Part shown: one piece after another, positions 15,969 to 23,635 of the stretch
Layout of the letters: each line of letters starts with the position of its first letter
Position numbering within the stretch: position 1 is the first letter of the stretch
Source: Flavobacterium ustbae
GTDB lineage: Bacteria > Bacteroidota > Bacteroidia > Flavobacteriales > Flavobacteriaceae
Direction of reading: 5' to 3'
Assembly (NCBI RefSeq): GCF_003946915.1
Contig: NZ_RPOC01000008.1
Coordinates: forward strand, 1-64,000
Length of the DNA stretch: 64,000 nt
The notes under the pieces: model-generated
Databases searched by the model: none
What the model was told of the DNA's origin: nothing
The model's input: only the letters and a program-made list of their open reading frames with translations
Program-made: the position numbers and the translations under genes

Positions 15969-16049
15969 ATGAACTTAAAAGTCAACAAAATGTTTTGTGC
16001 CATTTCGGTTAAGACCGAGGCTAGGGTGTCTATTGCTAAAAAATTGTAA
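15969..16049 (+). CDS. Leader peptide 3 (26 aa) of metX-region attenuator
   Basis: ATG 15969 to TAA 16047-16049. It begins MNLKVNKMFCAIS, with Met and Cys codons at positions 8 and 10. MNL, M-x-C-x-x-S and a later R and I align with leader 1, suggesting common ancestry. GAGGCT (16017-16022) inside the ORF matches the 3' arm of terminator 3 and can pair with AGCCTC (16073-16078). A small hairpin TCGGT/ACCGA (16005-16018) could hold that segment unless a stalled ribosome opens it. Fit to the attenuation model is weaker than for leaders 1 and 2, because a ribosome at the stop would not cover GAGGCT. Confidence 0.58.
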   Translation: MNLKVNKMFCAISVKTEARVSIAKKL

Positions 16050-16072
16050 GAATACAATACTAATATAGTAAG

Positions 16073-16104
16073 AGCCTCCTAAGAAATATTTAGGAGGCTT
16101 TTTA
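16073..16104 (+). terminator. Attenuator terminator 3
   Basis: Stem AGCCTCCTAA / TTTAGGAGGCT with a short loop and T5, 24 bases after the leader 3 stop. Confidence 0.85.
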
Positions 16105-16148
16105 ATTTAACAGAAATGCAAAAATTTAAATTACAATATAAATCACAG

Positions 16149-16214
16149 ATGAATAAATCCTTACAGATAAACAAGATGTTTACTGTCGCGCTTATTTGCG
16201 CATACGTCTGTTGA
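16149..16214 (+). CDS. Leader peptide 4 (21 aa) of metX-region attenuator
   Basis: ATG 16149 to TGA 16212-16214. It contains NKMFTVALIC and ends in Cys, so it has one internal Met and two Cys. The NKM motif is shared with leaders 2 and 3. CTAAAAG (16217-16223), just past the stop, can pair (one G-U) with CTTTTGG (16250-16256) of the next terminator's 5' arm. A ribosome at the stop would cover it. The start is uncertain: an in-frame ATG at 16176 would give 12 residues. Confidence 0.5.
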   Translation: MNKSLQINKMFTVALICAYVC

Positions 16215-16244
16215 TACTAAAAGTATACGTGAGTGTAAAAACTT

Positions 16245-16283
16245 AAACCCTTTTGGTATCTAAAAATCCAAAAGGGTTTTTTT
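16245..16283 (+). terminator. Attenuator terminator 4
   Basis: A perfect 12-bp stem AAACCCTTTTGG / CCAAAAGGGTTT is followed by T7. It lies upstream of the small ORF at 16361 and the SAM-I riboswitch. Confidence 0.88.
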
Positions 16284-16360
16284 ATTCCAAAAAGCGATTT
16301 AACAGAAACATAAAAGAGAAATAAAGATTATAAAACACAACTGAACTAAAACTTAATATC

Positions 16361-16564
16361 ATGAGCACATTGAACTACTTAGCAGAAAAAATTTCTAATT
16401 TGAAAAACAGAAGAACAAAAAGAAACAATCCGCCACCGCCAACAAACGAATTGGCTCACCCAAGATTCGGAATAACAGAGGAAGATAAAAGTGCAAAGAA
16501 AAAAGCACCAAACTCTTTATTGTTTTTGATGTATTCAACAGAAAATGAAACGCTTTTTATCTAA
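16361..16564 (+). CDS. Small basic protein of unknown function (67 aa)
   Basis: The 67-residue protein has a basic N-terminal half (KNRRTKRNN), a PPPP stretch, and a short hydrophobic segment near the end (SLLFLMYS). No known domain, no Cys and only one internal Met. It occupies the same place after tandem attenuators as the 65-residue ORF at 12817, but the two proteins are not similar. It could be a small regulator or simply the ORF served by the upstream attenuators. No terminator lies between it and the SAM-I riboswitch. Confidence 0.55.
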   Translation: MSTLNYLAEKISNLKNRRTKRNNPPPPTNELAHPRFGITEEDKSAKKKAPNSLLFLMYSTENETLFI

Positions 16565-16695
16565 ACGGAAAAGTATCATAAAATAGGTTAAAACCTGCTT
16601 AATTTTACTGAGCATTTTTGTTCGGTAAATTTTTGCGTATAATAGTTTTTGCTCAAGTAAATCTCAGAAATTTAACAAACACTTATAGATAAAAT

Positions 16696-16726
16696 TTGTT
16701 TGTTAGAGAAATTAGTAGTTAATTTG
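16696..16726 (+). promoter_or_regulatory. Promoter of metX-thrA operon
   Basis: TTG (16696-16698 or 16700-16702) and TTAATTTG (16719-16726, one mismatch to TAnnTTTG), spacing 20 or 16. The start would be near 16733, shortly before the riboswitch. Confidence 0.45.
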
Positions 16727-16755
16727 CACTCGTTAAGTTCAAACAAATATTGAAA

Positions 16756-16861
16756 TGTTATAAAGAAAGGACGAGGGATTAGACCCGATGAAGCCTTAGC
16801 AACCCTTCGGTAAAACGAAGAAGGTGCTACATTCTACCACGCCAAACGTGGACAGATAACA
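16756..16861 (+). ncRNA. SAM-I (S-box) riboswitch upstream of metX
   Basis: Core S-box sequences are present in order: GAGGGATTAGACCCGATGAA, then CCTTAGCAACCCTTCGG, AAGGTGCTACATTCTACC, and a closing P1 TGTTAT (16756-16761) / ATAACA (16856-16861). P3 is CTTCGG...CGAAG and P4 is CCACG...CGTGG. It lies 73 bases before the metX start and should lower metX-thrA expression when SAM is abundant. Confidence 0.93.
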
Positions 16862-16873
16862 ACAAGATTTTTT

Positions 16874-16893
16874 CTAGTTTAAACTAGTTTTTT
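16874..16893 (+). terminator. Possible expression-platform terminator of the metX SAM-I riboswitch
   Basis: CTAGT-TTAA-ACTAG followed by T6, 12 bases after the aptamer P1. The stem is only 5 bp and AT-rich, so this is a weak candidate. Confidence 0.35.
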
Positions 16894-16934
16894 CTTTCTA
16901 ATATTTCCATATACAAATCAATAATACAAAAGAT

Positions 16935-17924
16935 TTGAAATTGGAAAATAGACCAAATCCCATTATAATTCAAGATTTCATCACAGAAAGTGGTGCAAAT
17001 TATCATTCTATACCGTTAAGTTTTACGATTGCAGGGCAACCACTGCACAGTGCGCCTATTGTTTTGGTTAATCATGCCTTGACAGGAAACGCACAAGTAA
17101 CTGGCGAAAATGGATGGTGGAATGATTTAATAGGCGAAGGAAAAACTATCGATACTGCCGTTTATACCATTCTAGCCTTTGATATTCCGGGAAACGGAAC
17201 CAATTCTTTCTTAATTGAAAATTATCTTGATTTTACTGCCAGAGATATTGCAAGAATTTTTATTGAAGGTGTAAAAACCTTAAATATCGAAAAGCTTTTT
17301 GCTGTTATCGGTGGTTCTGTTGGTGGCGGAATTGCTTGGGAAATCTTAGCTCTTGCGCCAAATATTACAGAAAATCTTATTCCGATTGCGAGCGACTGGA
17401 AATCGACAGACTGGCTTATTGCCAATTGTTTTCTTCAGGAACAGATTCTGAATAATTCTTCAAAACCAATCGAAGATGCCAGAATTCATGCCATGCTTTG
17501 TTACCGTTCGCCAGAATCATTTAAAGAAAAATTTCAGAGAACTGTCAATCAGGATCTTTTGATATTTAATATCGAAAGCTGGTTGGCGCACCACGGAAAA
17601 AAATTGCAGAAAAGATTTCAGCTTTCTTCTTATAAATTAATGAATCAGTTGCTTAAAACAATTGATATCACCAGAAATAGTCAAAGTTTTGAAAACTTAT
17701 TGTCTAAAACAACCGCTTCAATTCATATTGTCGGAATTAATTCTGATTTGTTTTTTACAGCAAAAGAAAACGTGGAAACTTACGAGGAATTGAAAAAGTT
17801 TAAAGACAATGTTTTTTATAGCGAAATTGATTCGGTTCACGGACATGACGCTTTTTTAATCGAGTACAAACAATTAGATCATTTACTTGCCGACATTTTT
17901 AAGGCAGAAACAATAAAGAAATAA
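16935..17924 (+). CDS. metX: Homoserine O-acetyltransferase family alpha/beta hydrolase
   Basis: The 329-residue enzyme activates homoserine as O-acetylhomoserine. The catalytic triad is visible: Ser in GGSVGGG (near residue 122), Asp in NSDLFF (near 276) and His in VHGHDAF (near 305). It is shorter than many MetX proteins (about 350-380). The start is TTG at 16935, because no in-frame ATG lies between it and the riboswitch. Its stop is one base from the thrA start, so the two are coupled. The upstream SAM-I riboswitch supports a methionine role. Confidence 0.87.
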   Translation: MKLENRPNPIIIQDFITESGANYHSIPLSFTIAGQPLHSAPIVLVNHALTGNAQVTGENGWWNDLIGEGKTIDTAVYTILAFDIPGNGTNSFLIENYLDFTARDIARIFIEGVKTLNIEKLFAVIGGSVGGGIAWEILALAPNITENLIPIASDWKSTDWLIANCFLQEQILNNSSKPIEDARIHAMLCYRSPESFKEKFQRTVNQDLLIFNIESWLAHHGKKLQKRFQLSSYKLMNQLLKTIDITRNSQSFENLLSKTTASIHIVGINSDLFFTAKENVETYEELKKFKDNVFYSEIDSVHGHDAFLIEYKQLDHLLADIFKAETIKK

Positions 17925-17925
17925 A

Positions 17926-20340
17926 ATGAAAGTATTAAAATTTGGAGGTAAATCATTAGCGAACGGAGAAGGACTTAATAAAGTTGTTTCCATCATTTCT
18001 GATAAAGTAAATCAAGGTGAAAAAATTACCGTTGTAGTTTCTGCACGTGGAAATGCGACAGACGAACTGGAATTTATCTTAAGCATTGCTGCTAAAAACG
18101 GCAGTTATAAAGAATTATTAGAAAATTTTAAAAAATATCAAATATCAGATTACCCGCAGGTTGATTTATCTGAAGAATTTAATGTTTTAGACAAGCTTTT
18201 TGAGGGCGTAAGTCTGATTGGTGATTACAGCAAAAAAATCAAAGATCAGATTTTGTCTAAAGGCGAATTGCTTTCGGCTAAATTATTGACGGCAATTTTG
18301 AAGGAAAAAGGAATTCCTGCCAATTTTGTAGACACAAGAGAATTGCTAAAAACCGATTCTAAATTTGGTGACGCGCAGCCTTTAGAACAGCTTTCAAAGA
18401 AAAACGTGGTCAATTATTTTAAAACACATAATGGCGAAACGGTTAATATAGTTACAGGCTTCATTGGTTCCAACAACAACAACGACACAACTACTTTAGG
18501 TAGAAATGGCAGTAACTATACCGCTTCGTTAATCGCAAATTATTTAAATGCCGAAGAATTACAAAACTTTACGCATGTAGACGGAATTTATACGGCAAAT
18601 CCTGATTTGGTTGCCGATGCTAAAAAAATTGAATATTTATCGTTTAATGAAGCAAACGAGCTGGCAAATTTTGGAGCTACAATTCTGCACGCCAAAACTA
18701 TTATTCCTTTGTTAGAAAAAAATATTCCGTTACGAATTTTAAATACGTTCAATCACGAAAACCGCGGAACATTAATTACTTCAGATTCTTCTAAAGAAGG
18801 AATTAAAACGCTTTCTGTTTTAGAAAATGTGTCTCTTGTAAATCTTGAAGGACGCGGATTACTTGGAAAAGCCGGAGTTGATGCTCGTATTTTTAAAGTA
18901 ATGGGAGATCACAATATCAGCGTAAGTATCATTTCGCAAGGTTCTTCAGAAAGAGGAATCGGATTGGTGGTTGCGACTGATAAAGCCACAACTGCGGTTG
19001 TGGAATTAGAAAAAGAATTTGAAAATGACTTTTATTCTAAAGACGTAAATCAGATTACGGTTACAGACAATGTATCGGTAATTTCGATTATTGGTCAGGA
19101 TTTGAGCACTTTCCACAAACCTTATACAGCTTTAATCAAAAATAAAATTGTTCCGATTTTGTTCAACAACACAGTTACGGGTAAAAACGTGAGTTTGGTT
19201 GTCAAAAAAGAAGAATTAAACAAAGCCTTAAACGTAATTCACGGAGAGATTTTTGGAGTTTCGAAAAAGATCAATATTGCAATTTTCGGTCACGGATTAG
19301 TTGGAGGAACTTTAATCAACCAAATTTTAGAATCGGCTTCAGCTATTGAAAAACGTAAAGGAATTAAACTGAATGTTTTTGCAATTGCGAATTCTAAAAA
19401 ACTTCTTTTAAATAAATATGGCGTTACTTCCGATTGGAAAAACGAAATCGCAACTAAAGGAGAAGCTTACACCATTAATGATATTATCGCTTATGCGAAT
19501 GAGCACCATTTAGAAAACTTGATCGCAATTGATAATACGGCAAGTGCAGCATTTGTGGAAAATTATATTTCTTTAATCGAAAGCAGTTTCGACTTAATTT
19601 CTTCGAATAAGGTAGCGAATACTTTAAGTTATGGTTTTTATAAAGAAATCAGAAAAGCTTTAGAAGAAAACCAAAAGAATTATTTGTATGAAACCAATGT
19701 TGGTGCAGGGTTGCCATTAATTGATACTATAAAATTATTACATCTTTCTGGTGAAAACATCACAAAAATTAAAGGAGTTTTCTCAGGAACATTAAGTTAT
19801 TTATTTAATAATTTTTCTGCGAAAGATGTGCCTTTTAGCGAAATCTTACAAGAAGCAATTGACAACGGATATACAGAACCAGATCCGCGTGAGGATTTAT
19901 GCGGGAATGATGTTGGAAGAAAATTATTAATTTTAGCTAGAGAATTAGACTTACAAAATGAGTTTGAAGAAATCTCAATTCAAAATCTAATTCCAGAACA
20001 TTTACGTGAAGGAAACGCAGCCGATTTCTTGACTAAATTGAAAGAATTTGATCCGATTTATGCTAAAATAAAAGCAGAACAGCAACCAAATCATGTTTTA
20101 AGATATATTGGTGAATTGTCTGGTGATTTGCAGAACGACAAAGGAAATCTGGAAGTAAAATTAGTTTCTGTTCCGTCAGACACAGCGCTAGGCGGATTAA
20201 AAGGTTCTGATTCTTTCTTCGAAATTTATACAGAATCTTACGGAGATCGTCCGATTGTTATTCAGGGAGCCGGTGCGGGTTCTGCGGTAACGGCAAGAGG
20301 AGTTTTTGGAGATATTTTAAGATTGTCGGATAAAGGGTAG
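17926..20340 (+). CDS. thrA: Bifunctional aspartokinase / homoserine dehydrogenase
   Basis: The 804-residue fusion catalyses the first and third steps from aspartate to homoserine. The kinase domain is N-terminal (KFGGKSLA at 5-12, where Lys replaces the common Thr/Ser; GRNGSNYTAS near 190). ACT regulatory domains lie around 300-445. The dehydrogenase domain starts near 448 (INIAIFGHGLVGGTL) with the intact motif YTEPDPREDLCGNDVGRK. It is in the metX operon under SAM-I control, so homoserine supply is tied to methionine need. Threonine feedback through the ACT domains is family knowledge. Confidence 0.95.
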   Translation: MKVLKFGGKSLANGEGLNKVVSIISDKVNQGEKITVVVSARGNATDELEFILSIAAKNGSYKELLENFKKYQISDYPQVDLSEEFNVLDKLFEGVSLIGDYSKKIKDQILSKGELLSAKLLTAILKEKGIPANFVDTRELLKTDSKFGDAQPLEQLSKKNVVNYFKTHNGETVNIVTGFIGSNNNNDTTTLGRNGSNYTASLIANYLNAEELQNFTHVDGIYTANPDLVADAKKIEYLSFNEANELANFGATILHAKTIIPLLEKNIPLRILNTFNHENRGTLITSDSSKEGIKTLSVLENVSLVNLEGRGLLGKAGVDARIFKVMGDHNISVSIISQGSSERGIGLVVATDKATTAVVELEKEFENDFYSKDVNQITVTDNVSVISIIGQDLSTFHKPYTALIKNKIVPILFNNTVTGKNVSLVVKKEELNKALNVIHGEIFGVSKKINIAIFGHGLVGGTLINQILESASAIEKRKGIKLNVFAIANSKKLLLNKYGVTSDWKNEIATKGEAYTINDIIAYANEHHLENLIAIDNTASAAFVENYISLIESSFDLISSNKVANTLSYGFYKEIRKALEENQKNYLYETNVGAGLPLIDTIKLLHLSGENITKIKGVFSGTLSYLFNNFSAKDVPFSEILQEAIDNGYTEPDPREDLCGNDVGRKLLILARELDLQNEFEEISIQNLIPEHLREGNAADFLTKLKEFDPIYAKIKAEQQPNHVLRYIGELSGDLQNDKGNLEVKLVSVPSDTALGGLKGSDSFFEIYTESYGDRPIVIQGAGAGSAVTARGVFGDILRLSDKG

Positions 20341-20400
20341 ATTTATTTTAGATTTCAGAGTTTAGATTTTAGATTAAAAAAACAAAAAAATAACAACACA

Positions 20401-20826
20401 ATGAAAGTAACCTTAAACAGAGTAAACGACGCTTTTCATTTTAAAGTAAAAAATGAGCGCGGACATATAGTTGACGTTGACAGCAGAGCCGAATTTGGCG
20501 GAAGCGATCTAGGTGCAAGTCCGATGGAATTGGTATTAATGGGAGTTGCAGGATGCAGCGCTATCGATATGATTTCTATTTTAAAGAAACAGCGTCAGGA
20601 AATCACTTCTTTTAACGCTGAGGTTGAAGGAACGCGCGTTCAGATCGAAGAAGCAAAACCTTTCAAAGAAATCGATGTGGTTTTTTATTTAGAAGGAGAA
20701 ATCAATCCCGAAAAAGCAAAAAAAGCGGCACAACTTTCTTTTGAAAAATACTGCTCAGTTGCAAAAACGGTTGAGCCAACAGCAACAATAAAATACAAAG
20801 TTGTCCTGAATAACGAGGCTTTGTAA
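20401..20826 (+). CDS. OsmC/Ohr-family protein
   Basis: The 141-residue protein has the OsmC fold with two conserved Cys, one in VAGCSAIDM near residue 52 and one in FEKYCSVAKTV near 120. This is the redox pair typical of thiol peroxidases that act on organic hydroperoxides. It lies 60 bases after thrA and 173 bases before metZ, in the same direction, so it is probably in the methionine operon. The substrate is unknown. A role in handling thiols or persulfides during sulfur assimilation is only a guess. Confidence 0.85.
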   Translation: MKVTLNRVNDAFHFKVKNERGHIVDVDSRAEFGGSDLGASPMELVLMGVAGCSAIDMISILKKQRQEITSFNAEVEGTRVQIEEAKPFKEIDVVFYLEGEINPEKAKKAAQLSFEKYCSVAKTVEPTATIKYKVVLNNEAL

Positions 20827-20999
20827 AATTAGATAATTAGTCAATTTGATAATTAGATAATTCTTTCAGGACTTATTAAAAATTCACATTTAGCCTTTGT
20901 GAACCTTCGTGTTTCGCTTTGTGAATCTTTGTGAAATTTACAAGAAAGCGAATTCGTGCTAATCAGTGGAATTCGTGTTAAAAATAAAATAGCAACACA

Positions 21000-22172
21000 A
21001 TGAATATAGAAGATTTGGGTTTTGAAACACAAGCCATCAGAACACATTTAGAAAAAACACAATTTCAGGAACATTCAAGTCCTTTGTACTTATCATCAAG
21101 TTTTATATTTGAAGATGCAGAGGATATGAGAGCTTCTTTTACAGAAGAAAAAGTTCGTAATATTTACTCTCGTTTCAGTAATCCTAATACAACAGAATTT
21201 GTTGACAAAGTTTGTGCAATGGAAGGTGCAGAAGCAGGTTATGCTTTTGCAACCGGAATGGCTGCGATCTATTCGACTTTTGCCGCTTTATTAGAATCTG
21301 GAGATCATATTGTTTCTGCAGGAAGTGTTTTTGGTTCGACTCACGCTTTGTTTATGACCTATTTTCCAAAATGGAAAATTGAAACTTCGTATTTTGACAT
21401 CAATAAACCAGAAACAATTGAGAGTTTTATTAAACCAAATACTAAAATTTTATACGCTGAAACACCGACCAATCCAGGTGTAGATGTAATTGATTTAGAA
21501 TTTTTAGGGCAAATTGCAAAAAAACACAATTTGATTTTAATCATCGACAACTGTTTTGCTACGCCATACATTCAGCAACCAATTAAATATGGGGCTCATA
21601 TCGTAGTACATTCAGCAACAAAATTAATGGACGGTCAAGGCCGTGTTTTAGGAGGAGTTGCAGTTGGAGATGCAGAGTTAATTCGCCAAATCTATTTGTT
21701 TTCAAGAAATACGGGACCGGCAATGTCGCCATTTAATGCATGGGTTTTATCTAAAAGTTTAGAGACTTTGGCTGTTCGTGTAGACAGACATTGCGAAAAT
21801 GCTTTAAAAGTAGCGGAGTTTTTAGAAAGCCATCCGAATGTAAACAGTGTAAAATATCCATTCTTGAAATCGCATCCAAAATATGAGATTGCTAAAAAAC
21901 AAATGCGTTCAGGCGGGAACATTATTGCGATTGAAATTAAAGGCGGACTGGAAGCAGGAAGAAAATTCCTGAACAAGATTAAATTATGTTCGCTTTCTGC
22001 AAATATAGGCGATGTAAAAACGATTGTAACGCATCCGGCATCAACAACGCACAGCAAATTATCTGAAGAAGATCAATTGGCAGTTGGAATCACGCAAGGT
22101 TTAGTTCGTGTTTCTGTTGGTTTAGAAACTGTTGAAGATGTAATTGCAGATTTGAAGCAGGCGCTTGAATAA
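21000..22172 (+). CDS. metZ: Trans-sulfuration PLP enzyme, O-succinyl/O-acetylhomoserine sulfhydrylase type
   Basis: The 390-residue Cys/Met metabolism PLP enzyme has its PLP lysine in HSATKLMDGQGRVLGG near residues 202-217. The DGQGR sequence is characteristic of MetZ (O-succinylhomoserine sulfhydrylase). The acyl-homoserine here is presumably O-acetylhomoserine from MetX. It is therefore a second possible sulfhydrylase besides MetY. A gamma-lyase or cystathionine synthase role cannot be excluded. It is the last gene of the metX-thrA-osmC-metZ run, followed by a terminator. Confidence 0.85.
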   Translation: MNIEDLGFETQAIRTHLEKTQFQEHSSPLYLSSSFIFEDAEDMRASFTEEKVRNIYSRFSNPNTTEFVDKVCAMEGAEAGYAFATGMAAIYSTFAALLESGDHIVSAGSVFGSTHALFMTYFPKWKIETSYFDINKPETIESFIKPNTKILYAETPTNPGVDVIDLEFLGQIAKKHNLILIIDNCFATPYIQQPIKYGAHIVVHSATKLMDGQGRVLGGVAVGDAELIRQIYLFSRNTGPAMSPFNAWVLSKSLETLAVRVDRHCENALKVAEFLESHPNVNSVKYPFLKSHPKYEIAKKQMRSGGNIIAIEIKGGLEAGRKFLNKIKLCSLSANIGDVKTIVTHPASTTHSKLSEEDQLAVGITQGLVRVSVGLETVEDVIADLKQALE

Positions 22173-22196
22173 TTTTATATTTTTTAATTTATAAAT

Positions 22197-22247
22197 AACG
22201 ATTTTTAACTGTAAATTTATTACTGTTAAAAATCGTTAATTTTTTTA
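22197..22247 (+). terminator. Terminator at end of the metX-thrA-metZ operon
   Basis: Stem AACGATTTTTAAC / GTTAAAAATCGTT, then AATTTTTTT. It starts 25 bases after the metZ stop. Confidence 0.82.
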
Positions 22248-22328
22248 GAGTAGTTTGAGTAAAAAAGTATATTTTTGTTTAAACCGAAATAAAAATATAA
22301 ATTAATTAAAAAAAATAACCCAAAAACT

Positions 22329-22832
22329 ATGAGCAATTCTACCTATGTTTTAGATGATACATTATTAGTCTCTGCGGGAGCCCGTTTTGTACATTATATT
22401 GTTGATGTAATTATTTTCTTCATTATCATGGTCGTTTTAGGAACTATTATTGGAATAATGTCCGCGCTATTCGGCACGAATTCATTTGCAAACTCCGCTG
22501 ATAGTTCGAATGAATTAGTATTAAATATCATTTCAATTATTATTTTAATCATTTACTATACAGTAATGGAAGGGCTATTTGGAAGATCAGTTGGTAAATT
22601 CTTGACAGGAAGTGTGGTTGTAGACGAAAATGGGGAAAAACCTGATTTTGGAACCATTCTTAAAAGAAGTTTATGTCGTTTAATTCCGTTTGATGCCTTT
22701 ACCTTTTTAGGAGGCTCAAGAGGGTGGCATGATTCAATTTCTAATACTTATGTTGTAGATAAAAAAGGTTTAGATGAAAGTAAAAAGATCTTTCATGATT
22801 TTAAATTAATTGGAGTTCAGGAATTAGAATAA
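22329..22832 (+). CDS. RDD family membrane protein
   Basis: The 167-residue protein has hydrophobic segments at about 23-48 and 63-83 and a weaker one near 120. The family residues are present: Arg in AGARFVHYIVD, GRSVGKFLTG, and the RGWHDSISNTYVV end. RDD proteins are small inner-membrane proteins of mostly unknown function, some linked to sodium/proton transport. It is alone between two terminators. Confidence 0.85.
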   Translation: MSNSTYVLDDTLLVSAGARFVHYIVDVIIFFIIMVVLGTIIGIMSALFGTNSFANSADSSNELVLNIISIIILIIYYTVMEGLFGRSVGKFLTGSVVVDENGEKPDFGTILKRSLCRLIPFDAFTFLGGSRGWHDSISNTYVVDKKGLDESKKIFHDFKLIGVQELE

Positions 22833-22903
22833 CATATTTAAGCGATAAATTGGTAGGGATAGAATATTATACTTGCTAATTTTAGATTTAAAATTAATAC
22901 AAC

Positions 22904-22950
22904 AAACGATTTTTGATAGTAGATTTGTTTACTATTGAAAATCGTTTTTT
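22904..22950 (+). terminator. Terminator of the RDD gene
   Basis: Stem AAACGATTTTTGATAGTA / TACTATTGAAAATCGTTT followed by T-run. Confidence 0.8.
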
Positions 22951-23107
22951 CATTTCGAACTAACTCGTTTTTTAAATAAGATAGATTAAGTAGAGTATAA
23001 GTCATTTAAAAATCATATTTTTGTTTTCTAATAAAATTTAGATTGTTGAGAAGTAAAATCTATCCCGAGGCTTCGGGACAACAATCTAAAATCTAAAATT
23101 ATAATTA

Positions 23108-23518
23108 GTGCTTTCAAAGAAAACAAAATACGGAATTAAAGCTTTGACTTATTTAGCAAGACGCGAAAATAACGAACCAGTTCAAATTGCCGAAATTGCT
23201 AAAAGTGAACATATTTCGATTAAATTTTTAGAAAGTATTTTACTCCTTCTAAGAAATTCTGGATTTCTTGGAGCCAAAAAAGGAAAAGGCGGCGGTTATT
23301 ACTTAATAAAAGATCCAAAAGACATTAGCATGGCAAAAGTCTACCGTATTTTGGAAGGTCCAATTGCATTACTTCCTTGCGCCAGCCATAATTTCTACGA
23401 AAGATGTGATGATTGTGATGACGAAACTACCTGCGCAGCAAGACGTTTAATGACAGAAGTGCGCGACAATACGCTTAAAATATTAGAAAGCAATTCTCTG
23501 GCAGATATCGCTTTTTAA
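23108..23518 (+). CDS. Rrf2-family transcriptional regulator
   Basis: The 136-residue regulator has an N-terminal winged helix (LSKKTKYGIKALTYLARR, then IAEIAKSEHISIKFLESILL). A C-terminal cysteine cluster is C-x8-C-x2-C-x5-C at about residues 90-110. The start is GTG at 23108. Rrf2 relatives include IscR and NsrR (iron-sulfur cluster sensors) and CymR (cysteine regulator). Its position before the sulfate assimilation genes suggests it controls them, perhaps through the palindrome at 24641. Cluster binding is plausible but unproven, because the spacing matches neither IscR nor NsrR exactly. Confidence 0.85.
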   Translation: MLSKKTKYGIKALTYLARRENNEPVQIAEIAKSEHISIKFLESILLLLRNSGFLGAKKGKGGGYYLIKDPKDISMAKVYRILEGPIALLPCASHNFYERCDDCDDETTCAARRLMTEVRDNTLKILESNSLADIAF

Positions 23519-23525
23519 TTTTTTT

Positions 23526-23628
23526 AAACCATATAAGTTATATAAGTTTATTTTGTAGAGACGCTCAGCAGTGCGTCTAATTATATACGGAATGTATATA
23601 AAATGAACTTATATGACTTATATGGTTT
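23526..23628. repeat. MITE-like inverted-repeat element, copy C (103 bp)
   Basis: It starts AAACCATATAAGTTATATAA and ends ATATGACTTATATGGTTT. The core holds a nested palindrome GTAGAGACGC...GTGCGTCTA. It lies between the convergent rrf2-type gene and the tauE-type gene, 7 bases from each stop codon, and may also serve as a bidirectional terminator. Confidence 0.78.
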
Positions 23629-23635
23629 ATTTTTT

